The notes beneath the pieces are model-generated. The model was not told the origin of the DNA. It did no database searches and was given only the letters and a program-made list of their open reading frames with translations. From NCBI GenBank assembly GCA_934045075.1, contig OW203747.1, positions 6,778,357-6,842,356 of the forward strand: 64,000 nucleotides of DNA. The letters run 5' to 3'. This document shows, piece after piece, positions 1-10,045 of the stretch; position 1 is the first letter of the stretch, and each line of letters begins with the position of its first letter. The stretch is from Yponomeuta sedellus. Taxonomy: Eukaryota > Arthropoda > Insecta > Lepidoptera > Yponomeutidae. The position numbers and the translations under genes are program-made.

Positions 1-230
1 CCGTGATTCTTTCCTTCCTCGCCCACTCTGTATCTAAAATATGATTTAAGCTCGACATTTCCGGCAGTTTTCCTGTTTTGTGGGCTGTGTTTCCCCATTT
101 CACCTTGAACATTGTCCTTTGTCGATAGTAGGTATTAGGGAAACTGATAGGGCTCGCAAACAACTGCGTGCAGTGGCGAGCAACGAAATGTATCGGGAAC
201 ATTAATTGCGTAGTTATTTCATAGTCGTCA

Positions 231-405
231 CCGTCGTCAGGCTATACTAGTCCACTGCTGGACATAGCCCTCCAAAGAGCGCCACATTGTGCTATCATAG
301 GGGGTAATGCCCACAATCCCCACGCTGGTTAAGCGGGTTGGGGATCGCAGTTCGGTGGAATTGTACTGCAGGGGGCGCTGCTGCCCACCCCCCGGTTTGT
401 GTCAT
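231..405 (-). repeat. SINE sharing its tail with an RTE-type LINE
   Basis: Antisense copy of the family seen full length at 42813-43077. The tail (ctgctggacatagccctc) comes first on the plus strand, then the body with the ccccacgctgg and ctgcagggggcgctgctgcc boxes. The terminal part matches the end of the RTE-type LINE fragments in this window (for example 36650-36957). Confidence 0.7.
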
Positions 406-484
406 AGTGTTATTATATATTTTTCGAGGCTAAGGAAAACATTATTATGCTTGCCTGGAAGAAATAGCTTTTAGTAAACAATAT

Positions 485-850
485 AAGCGCCCGTGGCCTA
501 GTCGAACCGAATGATTGGAATCAATCACTTGAGTTAAGCAGCAACGGGCGCGGTCAGATGCAGGATTGGTGACCGTCCCGGGACTACCGCTAGTGGCATT
601 TTTCCGAGCGCCTCCGTGCTTCGCAAGGCACGTTAAGCCGTTGGTGCCGGCTGTCATTTTATAGCAGTCATTAAGCCATGTCAGAGGCCTTAATTATGTG
701 CTTCTCCATAACTTCTGACAGTAAGACCCGCCACTGTCTTAAAATCCTCCACCAACCTGGACTTGGCCCCCGTGGTGGAGTATGGCCTAACCTTCTTGCG
801 ATGCAGGAAGAGACCCGTGCCCCAGCAGTGGGGACATACTGGTTGGATCG
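485..850 (+). repeat. 5S-rRNA-headed SINE, near full length
   Basis: The head has the 5S-like block gttaagcag, ggcgcggtcag and a ggtgaccg box. The body carries the ccgttggtgccggctgtcat motif. The tail is tgccccagcagtggggacat, ending near ggttggatcg. No poly(A) is present. Confidence 0.85.
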
Positions 851-889
851 AATCAAAACAAAAAAATAAAAATAAAGTAAGAAGGAGAG

Positions 890-1045
890 GGCTCATTAGG
901 AGAGGCCTATGTCCAACAGAGGACTAACATATAGCCTGAAGAAGAAGAAGAAAGTAATAAGGACGCCAATTGTACTATATTTTTATATAATTTGTGTAAA
1001 GTACTGTTCTGTGTACAATAAAGAATATTCTATCTGTCTATCGTG
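890..1045. repeat. RTE LINE tail plus ATTCTTTATTGTAC-type tail
   Basis: Positions 890-955 match only the extreme 3' end of the RTE-type LINE (tagcctgaagaagaagaag). Positions 955-1045 are an antisense copy of a common small repeat with gccaattgtac and tgtacaataaagaatattc. Confidence 0.6.
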
Positions 1046-1137
1046 AGGAAACCAGAGTATTTGAAGTGTTCACATACTTCAGCATTCCATGCCTCTTTAA
1101 TTAAATAAGTCCCTAGCAAGCGTGGTAATTAAGATCT

Positions 1138-1400
1138 AGAGAAGCTCACAGAGACACGGCTTAGATGGTACGGACATGTGATTAGACGTGAGGAAAATCA
1201 TGTCGTCAAACGGGCCCTAAAGATCCCAACCATCAAAAGAGGTAGAGGACGTCCACAAACCACCTGGTGGGCCACGGTAGTAAAGGACTTGGAGCGAGCC
1301 CAGTTGAGCGAGCGGACAACCCAGGACAGAAAATTCTGGAGCAACAGAACGAGGAGAGCCGACCTCAAATAAATGGGAAGAGGCAAAGACAAAGAAGATA
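1138..1400 (+). pseudogene. LINE reverse transcriptase, C-terminal remnant
   Basis: The translation reads RWYGHVIRREENHVVKRAL, then a RGRGRPQTTW stretch, and ends ADLK-stop. This is the C-terminal tail typical of insect endonuclease-reverse transcriptase LINE proteins, downstream of the RT core. The core is absent, so this is a 5'-truncated dead copy. No host function is implied. Confidence 0.75.
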
Positions 1401-1436
1401 TGTTTTACTTTTATTCTACTGAACTACATCAAACTC

Positions 1437-1740
1437 TGAGGATGGTATAGGCCATACTCCACCACGGGGACCAAGTTCGGATTAATGGAGGCTTTCAAGG
1501 CTAGTGGCTGGTCTTACTGTCAGAGGTTTCCAAGCCGCCCTTAGGCTTCTGACTTGGCTTAACGGCTGCCATCTATCGACGGCAGCCGGCACCAAACATG
1601 CCTTGCGAAGCACGGAACCGCTCGGAAAAATGTCACTAGCATAGACGGTTTACCCATCCATGCACTGAACGCGCCCTGTGTTTTGCTTAGCCTTCGTGAT
1701 CATATAAGATAAGCCGGGCAGCCGGGGCTACGAACGATTC
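1437..1740 (-). repeat. 5S-headed SINE, second subfamily
   Basis: The body matches the main family but the extreme head is different (agccggggctacgaacgattc on the plus strand). The same variant head occurs at 41646-41973 and 45410-45643. The tail is truncated. Confidence 0.75.
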
Positions 1741-2027
1741 AATAAAAATAAACAGTTTTCTTGCATGACCTACCATTGCTCGACACTGTAACCTCCCCCC
1801 TAGACTCAGTGACGCCTAAGGCGGGGAGACGGGATCATCCCGCTTTGCCAACTATTCCTCCGTAACTCCTTCGCAACTCACAAGTGGAGTGTTTCTTTGA
1901 TACCGCTCCCTCACTCTCCTTGAGACGTGACGAAGTAGGAGTATGACGACGGAACGCGAAGATGGGAATGAACGCTACTGTCTTATCCTGTACCTCGCGT
2001 TAATGTGTAATATGGTTTTTAGATAAT
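1741..2027. other. No gene seen
   Basis: Intergenic sequence between two SINE copies. I see no coding frame or recognisable repeat. Confidence 0.5.
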
Positions 2028-2715
2028 GCAGCCTATTATACGACCCATCGTAGAGCACAGACCTTTTCTTGGAGAGAGAGTGCGGGCTTAATCACGACGC
2101 ATGCCCACCGCAGATTGGTAATTTCAAGCACTGAGGTATGTGAACACGTCGGGAAATAAGGTACAGTACTACACATAATAAAAGTCCCTTCGGGCATCTA
2201 CGTGCGCGCGGACAAGGAAGAAGTGTAAAGAAAGTACCCGAAGCTATAAGTACATTCAACATGATCTTTAACCGATACGGTCAAGATGCAGAATTGATTG
2301 CCACAGTAGCGCTACCTATTTCGCTCACGCTAATATTGCCAAACTAATAGTCACCTGCATCGATGACGTTGAATCAACCAATAGCAACAAAGGCGCGCGG
2401 CCCGCCATAAAATGAAACTATCTAATTGGTCGATCAACTTACCGCACATCCAAAATTTGGTCATCTGCGCAGGTACATCCGCGAGACTTATTTCTTGTGT
2501 AGCACTGTAATTACGTTTTACCTAATAAATAATCGCGATTTGATCCGTTTAATGTATAACTATGTATGTGAACACCTCGGATACTCAGATTTGCTCACAA
2601 TGTTCTACTTCACTTAGCGGGTGGTATTGCTGTAATAACTTCACAAATGTACGTAGCTTCGAACCCGCGAGCCCCCGAATGATAAGCCGGCGAGAAGTAC
2701 CGCTCCGCTACCACC
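2028..2715 (-). repeat. tRNA-derived SINE split by a 411-bp insertion
   Basis: Positions 2028-2152 and 2564-2715 are the two halves of the SINE family also seen at 11085-11358 and 37685-37955. Shared landmarks are a gagagagagtg...gggcttaat block and gaacacctcggatactcag. The halves overlap by a 17-bp direct repeat created by the insertion at 2153-2563. Confidence 0.6.
2153..2563. other. Insert flanked by 17-bp direct repeats
   Basis: The segment lies between copies of gtatgtgaacacstcgg (2136-2152 and 2564-2580, one mismatch), which looks like a target-site duplication. It ends about 35 bases after an AATAAA (2524-2529). It has no terminal inverted repeats, no poly(A) and no long frame. A processed retrocopy or an unknown SINE are both possible. 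Confidence 0.5.
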
Positions 2716-3991
2716 ACTCTAGTTTTATTTCTATTTATTTATTTATTTGAGGAGCGTATCTTTCGGAAAAAGTTTGTCTTTGAGATAAGGCATCTGCCCT
2801 AAAATGGTTCACATATAAGCTACTTGAAAAAAAATGCAATTAGCAAACAATTCTTAATAAGGCAAATATCAGTGAAAATTACTTTTAAAAATCATTTTAA
2901 AGCTTACTTGCTAGAGTTAGAAAAAACTGGGAGTTTCTAGGAGGAGGTTTTATGATAGTGAGAGATTTAGCGGTTTTACAATTTACTTATTTCTTATTTT
3001 AAATGGGTGTCTATGGGTTGACATTTAAATATTAGTGCGTGTCAATAAATTAATAAAAATGAATATTTATAGAATGAATAATTGTTGTTATTAAATCATA
3101 ATTATGTTATATTATATTGAACGAAGATATTGAATCATTATTATATCTATTATTGAATCATTGTATAATTGAATAATATTAGCACTAACAACACACTACT
3201 AATTTTACACAATGCAACTTTTGCTGGTAAAATAGTAATAATGAAGTAATAATTAAGGAATTATTTGTTTAATTAATGAGCAGAGCGGTTTATTCTGTAT
3301 AATTTATTGTTATGGTTAAAGGTTGTTTTGTACCTATTTTTATTTTAAATATTGTAGTTGTTTGATACAAATATCATTGCCGTTTTCACACTTTGGCTGC
3401 AGCTGAAAATCAGTAGAATATCTACTTATTTAAAGTAGGTACCATTATACTGAGATACGGCCTTTTTGAGCTTATGTGGCACACCCACATACGGCCTAAA
3501 ATGCCGTAGAACTCGATGCATGTGAGTTAGTTTGTAAGATAAAGCTGTATTTGTACTTAAACTATTTTATGTAATTATTTTTTTATGTGATGCTTTATGT
3601 GTGTGTGTCTTTAAGCAAAAATAAATGATTTATCTATCTATCTGTCTTAATTTAAATTAAAAACTGTATTCGATGGCACAATGAGGTCAAGCTACGAATT
3701 ATCTCTAAATTATATACATAATATTGAATTGGTCAACAGAATAACCATTTGATGCTTTGCTTTCATTCCAATTGCACAAGCAAGTACAGCTTTTTCTGCG
3801 ATAGTCTGCTCGATGGATCACGAAGAAAAAGCTTTTATGGTCTGAAATGAATAAAAACTAGGGATGAAAAAGCATCGCGTGCACTGGGACTGAAAGATTT
3901 ATTGGAAACTGATAAAACTAGAACAAACAGGAATACTATAGAATAAAATATACTTTTGATGAAATGAAAGCGTGTAACACCCTCTTATTCG
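2716..3991. other. AT-rich intergenic DNA without genes
   Basis: Very AT-rich with no convincing frame. At about 3590-3645 lies a retroposon-like 3' end (tgtgtgtgtctttaagc, AATAAA) followed by a short (TATC)n tail. The same arrangement precedes the giant TATC array at 32595. Confidence 0.5.
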
Positions 3992-4395
3992 AAGCGCTTG
4001 TAGCCTAGTCGAACCGTGTGATTGGAATCAATCACTTGAGTTATGCATCAACAGGCACGGTCAGGTGCAGGATGGGTAACGTCCCGACACCACAGATTAG
4101 ATAATAGTTACCCGACACTACCGCTAGTGGCATTTTTTCCGAGCGCTTTCGTGCTTCGCAAGGCACGTTAAGCCGTTGGTGCCGGCTGTCATATAATGAC
4201 AGTCAAGTGTAATGACAGTTAAGCCATGTCAGAGGCCTTATGGGTGGCTTGATAACTTCTGACAGTAAGGCCCGCCGCTGTCTTACAATCCTCCACCAAC
4301 CCGGACTTGGCCCCCATGGTAGAGTATGGCCTAACCTTGCTGCGATGCAGGAAGAGACCCGTGCCCCACGAGTGAGGACACAAGGGTTGATATCG
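3992..4395 (+). repeat. 5S-headed SINE, full length with internal insertion
   Basis: Complete from the gcgcttgtagcctagtcgaa head to the gggttgatatcg tail. About 37 extra bases (around 4088-4124) duplicate the tacccgacac area of the body. Confidence 0.85.
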
Positions 4396-5084
4396 AACTC
4401 TTCCATTAAATCGAGATAATAATGAGGCGCGTGTGTCTGTATGAACAGCACCTTCTCGTTGTGTTGAGTGTGTTTCTTTGACTAGCTGACAGCTTGAGAC
4501 ACGCCGGGGTGTCGGGGCGTGAGTGCGAATGTGAACTTTAGCGTCAACTTGAGTTTGTTTCTTTGATCACGCTTCTACCCGAGTCGCGAGTGGCGGGAGT
4601 ACTAGTCTGAATGGTACTCTCGGTTTTTTTTTTTCATATTCTTCATAATATGGGTGTCCCACTGCAGGACAAAAGCCTCTTTCTTTTACACCAAGATTTA
4701 CAGTCTTTTGCCACTTCTGTTCACTCCGGCAAGAATTTGTCGAGATCATAGTTATATATTTAACGCGTCTAATCACGTTTATTTATAAGTAATACGAAAT
4801 TACTTTTCTTCCCGACGTTTCAGGAGCGTTACAATTGCCGTGGTCTCTGGTAGACTGAAGTGGCGAGTACAGTGAGCTTTTGTGGGTAGTCACTTTTAAT
4901 TTTTCGCAGCAGGCCGACTTAATATATAACTATGTATGAGTATCGCGAATCATTAAGGATTACTATTGTCGAGATTATCCTGCCATCGTCTTCTTTGTAT
5001 AAGTCTAAAATATTTCTTAAAATGAAAATCGAAATAGAATACAAGTTGCGAATTCGTGAACGGTACAAATTTAACATAAGTTTG
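4396..5084. repeat. Mixed old repeat fragments, no gene
   Basis: Positions 4640-4745 resemble a dispersed fragment (gtgtcccactgcaggac to ccggcaagaatttgtcgaga). Positions 4800-4905 resemble another (cttcccgacgtttcaggagc). I see no coding exon. Confidence 0.4.
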
Positions 5085-5180
5085 TAGATAGATAGAATAT
5101 TCTTTATAGTACACGGAAATTATATACAAATATAGTACAAATGGCGGCCTTATTACTAAAAGCAATTTCTTCCATATTTG
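5085..5180 (+). repeat. ATTCTTTATTGTAC-type small repeat
   Basis: Starts agatagatagaatattc and runs through ggcggccttattactaaaagc to aatttcttcc. It matches copies at 25785-25900 and 35212-35330. The family origin is not clear to me. Confidence 0.6.
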
Positions 5181-5739
5181 TATTTTATTATTTAGATCAT
5201 ATCTTAAATTTTCGCGACTTGAACTCATAGTTAGAATGTGGATATGACAAACTGCAAACTTAGTATTTCAAATTTAGATGACTGAAATCAAAGAGTTTAA
5301 ATTTTTATTTTAAAAACCTAGAACTTACCTAGAAACCCAGGACTATAACGGCAAAAAGTAGGTGTCTCATTTTGTTTAGATAATGGTTCAGAACTGATGA
5401 TAGGTACATCAGTTCTGAACATGATGATGGCAGCGCGGATTGCCACGCGTTATTATATTAATCGGGGTTCAAATAAATAAAGTTATAATTTTACTTGTTT
5501 ATTTTATTCAAATAAACAAGTAGGTTTAATGTTGTTACAAAAAGCACTTTGTTTTCATTATAATCTACGAAGCTAACTTTCTTAATACCGAAATCCTGCC
5601 TTTGTTTAAGTTATTCTGGAACTTCCGTGAAGTTCCTTCCAAAATTCAACTCCAGTTTCTTACTTTACAATTCTGGCGAACCACAAACTAGGCAGCTACC
5701 ATTTGAGGACAGAGAGCGACAAATGTCAATGACGAAAGT
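5181..5739. other. No gene seen
   Basis: AT-rich unique-looking sequence. A short imperfect inverted pair around 5388-5420 (ttcagaactgatg / catcagttctgaac) is the only structure noticed. Confidence 0.4.
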
Positions 5740-6051
5740 TATTATATTCATTTTAATGCACTAACTCGTGCTAAGGACTATTTTAAAAACCTATTTAGAA
5801 GCTAAAAATTCCACCCATGCCGGGACTCGAACCCGCAACCATCCGTTAGAGTAAACGTGTTCTTGAGTGAAGACCGCGACTCGGCAAACGTAGTGTATAA
5901 CGCCCTTCGACCAGGTGGGATGACCATCTGCGAAACACTGCCGACAGATGCTGGATGCGGCAAGCCAAAGACAGGGCGCTATGGCGCTCATTAGGGGAGG
6001 GCTATGTTCAGCAGTGGACTACATAATATAGCCTGAAGAAGAAGAAGAACC
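5740..6051. repeat. tRNA-like SINE fragment fused to an RTE LINE end
   Basis: Positions 5740-5840 are an antisense piece of the GCCCATTAGCTCAG-type SINE (aaattccacccatgccggga). The sequence then switches directly to the sense 3' end of an RTE LINE (5841-6051), ending tagcctgaagaagaag. The junction is abrupt, as in 5'-truncated LINE insertions. Confidence 0.7.
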
Positions 6052-6306
6052 CAAAATAAAACTGAACCACTTATAGCATCACTTTGTGGTCTCTCCGTCT
6101 GTCTGCCTGTCGAGAACCGTTTATCTCGAAAACGCCTGGATATCGAGGTTAAAATAAAAACCCTATTAAATATTCAGGTCTACAGACCTGGAACTATGAA
6201 ATTTAGCGAGCATTATCTTACACGTCTGTAATGATTGTCGACTCTGCGCAAGCACAATTATACTTCGACATTCTTGCATCGCGCAAGCAAAGTGTTATGT
6301 GACATA

Positions 6307-6533
6307 CCGCCCGTAAGGCCTATGACATGGCTAAACGACTGCCAATACAAGACAGCCGACAAAAACGGCTTGGCGTTTCTTGCAAAACTCGAAAGCCCTC
6401 TGAAAACTTGCCACTAGCGATGGTCACGGATGGTCACCTATCCAGCACCTGACTGCGCCTGTTTTTAGTGACTTATGCACCTTAGTGACTTACTGACTCC
6501 AATCTCTCGGTTACACTAGACTACGAGCGCTTC
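6307..6533 (-). repeat. 5S-headed SINE, diverged and tail-truncated
   Basis: Recognisable by the gcccgtaaggcctatgacat body motif and the actacgagcgcttc head end. This is one of the most diverged copies. Confidence 0.65.
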
Positions 6534-6581
6534 ACATTAGTCCTTCTGACAACTTTTTACATTGCGACACAGCAAAATAGA

Positions 6582-6702
6582 ATACACACATACATACCTA
6601 ACCTCACGCCTGTATCCCAGAGGGGTAGACAGAGACCAGGGACTGCCACTTGCCACGATCCTGACAGATCACCTTCGCTTCATCAACATTCATAAGTAGT
6701 CC
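6582..6702 (-). repeat. LINE 3' end with GTAT-repeat tail
   Basis: Antisense tail (cacatacatac, aacctcacgcctgtatccca) of the LINE family seen in sense at 18968-19276 and 36995-37334. Confidence 0.7.
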
Positions 6703-7639
6703 TTTATATTACCAAAAACTAATAATGTATACGGTACACGAACATGGATGTATGCATTACCAAAAACTGTGAACGAATCACCAGATAAATTACAAAAACT
6801 ATTTATGTGCTCTGATAAATTTAAACTAAAGATAAAGAATAATTTTACTAACAACTATAAATAAGTCTAAAGACCGTACCTACGGATTGTGAATGGCCGC
6901 TACTTATTGTAATTGATTTATAAAATATAGCGTGCCAAAACGTACGTTCCATAGGCCTTACTTAAGTTGTGCATGTAATATTAAAAACTAAGAACGACCG
7001 CCGCTAACAGATAAACCGAACAGGTTTCCGAGAGCGGCTAGATTATAAGATACAGTTGTTATTTAACATATTTCACAAAAAAAAACTAGCTAAAACAAAA
7101 TACTTAATAAAACATTTACAAACAATGGTCACGGTGTCTCTGCTGCTACAAAACTGACTCAACATACTCCTGAGGGCATTACTCCTCAATAGTGATTCAT
7201 ACCGAGTTTTCTATGCAATTGTACCACAGCGAAGCGACGAACTATGTGCATGCTCTTTGGCAACTATCCAATGGGATTTATTAGTCGTGTACAAATAGAA
7301 TTCTTTATGGGTACTGTCGTGTAAGTAAGTCCACGTTGCAAATGGCTGTATTAGTCGAAGAAAAGTGCCTAAAAAGAGTTGTTTTTTTATTAAAGACCTG
7401 TGTTGTGTTTTAATTTGTCCACCTGGATAAAATAATTTAATACATAGATAGTTTGATCACTGTTTGATGCAGATTGCTGCATGAAAAAAGCACTTTGATT
7501 CCTACAATAACTCATGAAACTTGGGTCAAAACTTCTATCCCTAAACTCGATATCCCTATTGAGGAGAGTACTGTATAAATAAAAGTTATGAAAAGAATTA
7601 AAGATTAAGTTTATACTTAATTTTTAATTGTAATAATAC
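6703..7639. other. No gene seen
   Basis: AT-rich sequence without a convincing exon or a repeat that I recognise. Confidence 0.4.
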
Positions 7640-7735
7640 TGTTCTTTACTGTACACCAGGAAAAAACAAACATAAAATAATTACAAAGATACAGTACAAT
7701 TAGCAGCCTTATTGCTTAGAGCAACTTCTAAGAAT
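7640..7735 (+). repeat. ATTCTTTATTGTAC-type small repeat
   Basis: tgttctttactgtacaccag followed by ttagcagccttattgcttag. A diverged copy of the family at 25785-25900. Confidence 0.5.
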
Positions 7736-8398
7736 AATTGTAAACATAGAAATAAAAAAATGGTTTAAGTGGTGGAGACAGTATGAATTGTATAAATATT
7801 CCAGAATGAGTGAATTGAGAGACAAAAAAGAATAAAAAGTCTTCAACAATCCCGGATAGACAAATTAGACAGATAGGCAGATATTTATTCCTTAATAAAA
7901 AGAACACGCAAATTTGTAGGAAGAGTAAATAAAAAATAAAAACAATAAAGGAAGTGGAACGACTTTTTGCCTCGATTGTACTGAGCAATGTATGTAATTC
8001 CGAGCCTACATTCTGGAGGCAGCTCGGTAACAAAGAGACATTGGTCGGAGACAGATAATTTAGGGTGGTCATTCCAAAAACCCAACGGTTTGTGTAAGTG
8101 CCCAAGTTGGTGCATGGTGCATGCCCAAGTTGGTCCAAACTAGGATACCCTGTACTTATAGTAACCAGGCAAGGATATCAGAAACATAAAAATATATAAA
8201 TCTTTGGAAATGGAAATCTAACTTTAAGTATAGTATAGTATAAGTATAAAAAGTATAAAAAATATTTATTACCAACTGAATTAAGTTATATGCATCTGAT
8301 TAACACTTACAAATCTTAGTTTACATTACGAACAGAGTTTTTTATTAAGATTTAAGATTTAACTAAGAACTTTATTGTTATTGGTCTTGAAACTTCTA
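7736..8398. other. No gene seen
   Basis: AT-rich. The minus-strand frame at 7728-8138 is hydrophobic because of A/T runs and shows no domain or splice context. A short direct repeat (gcccaagttgg) occurs at about 8100-8135. Confidence 0.4.
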
Positions 8399-8870
8399 AG
8401 ACGCGGGTTTCCTCGCGATGTTTTTCTTCACAGTTGGCGTGTGGTATCGCTAATACAAATTCTCTCGCTTCTATGATAAAATCCCTGATATATTAAGATT
8501 GACTGAAACGCGGTTCAAAAAGCATTTAAACACTTTGTGCCAAAAGGGCTACTATAACGTAAAGGATTACTTAGATGACTATGAGGTCTAAAATTAAAGC
8601 CAGTACAATGCATGAGTTCTATGTTTTATAATAATTATGTAAACTATGTTAATTAAGGACTTTGAAAAGTCTAAGTTTGAAGTTTTTTTGTCCATTTTTT
8701 GTCCAAAATTATCCAGATTTTGAAATGGACACTTAGTTTGAATTGTAACGTTCATTAAGCCGCAGTTTCTGCGCTACTTTGAATAAAACCTTTTCATTTC
8801 ATTTCTCAAACGTTTTCTTTGAAATTAAACAAAGTCATTGGTACATGCCCAAACTGTAGCCTACTAGGTA
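8399..8870 (+). repeat. Jockey-like LINE 3' end inserted in a tRNA-type SINE
   Basis: Positions 8464-8806 match the last codons and 3' UTR of the LINE at 24345-25497, including ggctactataacgtaaagga and the (ATTTC)n tail. The flanks, 8399-8463 and 8807-8870, are adjoining parts of the SINE seen at 41974-42377. The LINE therefore landed inside it, with a short ttctc-like duplication. Confidence 0.65.
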
Positions 8871-9524
8871 GAACAATGGATATAAACCGTGGCAAACGAA
8901 TATGCACCTTACTACCTACTCAACTAGAACTGAATCGACACAATAACGCCATGACGTAATTAGATAGTGATGCAGCAAAGACTGAATGACGTCATTCACT
9001 TGCGGATGCAAAAAGATCTACTTTTCTCTCATTTTGCCACTAACGAGAATGCTAAGTGACAAAGCGCGACTACGTTTGTGACGCGTTTTGATTCGGTAAA
9101 CAAGCACCACAAAACTTGTGACATACAAAGTCTCGCGTTGCTATGCTACGACAGGCTTTGCATTAGAGACTTAAAAAGACTTTAAAAAAAAAATTCTAAC
9201 CGAAGATTTAAGGCGCTTTCAGCGCATATATCCTACGTTCTCCATACAGATGTTTTAAAAATAGTTTTCACAGATATTAAGATTTTTGATGTTTACTTTT
9301 TGAAATAAACTCACTAAGACAAGCTATGATTTTTTTTCCATTGGTGGCGCTAGTTAGCACCCCAAAGGACCTTAGGGTCATTATTATACTTTATTACACG
9401 AAACATTACATAAGAAATAACATGAACAAAGGTCATTATTAACTAGAGTCGTTAAAAAATTGTCCAGTAAGGCAATTTTCAAGGCCAAATAAAATACACT
9501 GAATATTAAAAAAGTTAGTTTACT
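8871..9524. other. No gene seen
   Basis: Unique-looking intergenic sequence with no exon or known repeat identified. Confidence 0.4.
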
Positions 9525-9893
9525 TTTTTCAATGCTTCCGTGCTTCGCAAGGCACGTTAGGCCATTGCTGCGGGTGTCATGTAATCAGAGGTCTTATGAG
9601 CGGCTTGATGACTTCTGACAGTAAGGCCCGCCACTGTCTAATAATCCTCCACCAATCCGGACTTGACCCCCGTGGTGGAGTGTGGCCTAACCTTCCTGAA
9701 ATGCAGGAAGAGACCCGTGCCCCAGGAGTGTTCTTAAGGACACAAGGGTTCTTAAGACAGTGGCGGGTCTTAGAATCCTACAACACCGCGGACTTAGCAC
9801 CCGCAGTGGAGTATCTGACTTAGGCTCTGGCCTTCCTGCGATTCAGGAAGAGACCCGTGCCCCAGCAGTGGGGACATACAAAGGGTTGATATC
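9525..9893 (+). repeat. 5S-headed SINE, head lost, tail duplicated
   Basis: Begins in the body at tgcttccgtgcttcgcaagg. The tail region occurs twice (agacccgtgccccagga at about 9710, then agacccgtgccccagcag at about 9850), indicating a partial tandem duplication. Confidence 0.75.
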
Positions 9894-10045
9894 ACACTTT
9901 TGCCAGAACACCGTGACGTTTTCCTCGCGGTAACTTTCTCTCGATAAGACCACCTATTGCATGCGGCAATAGTTAGTAAGCCTTTTTATGTATTTTGTTT
10001 TCTGGTGTTTACAAAGAAGAATTCTAATCTAATCTCTCTTTCCAG

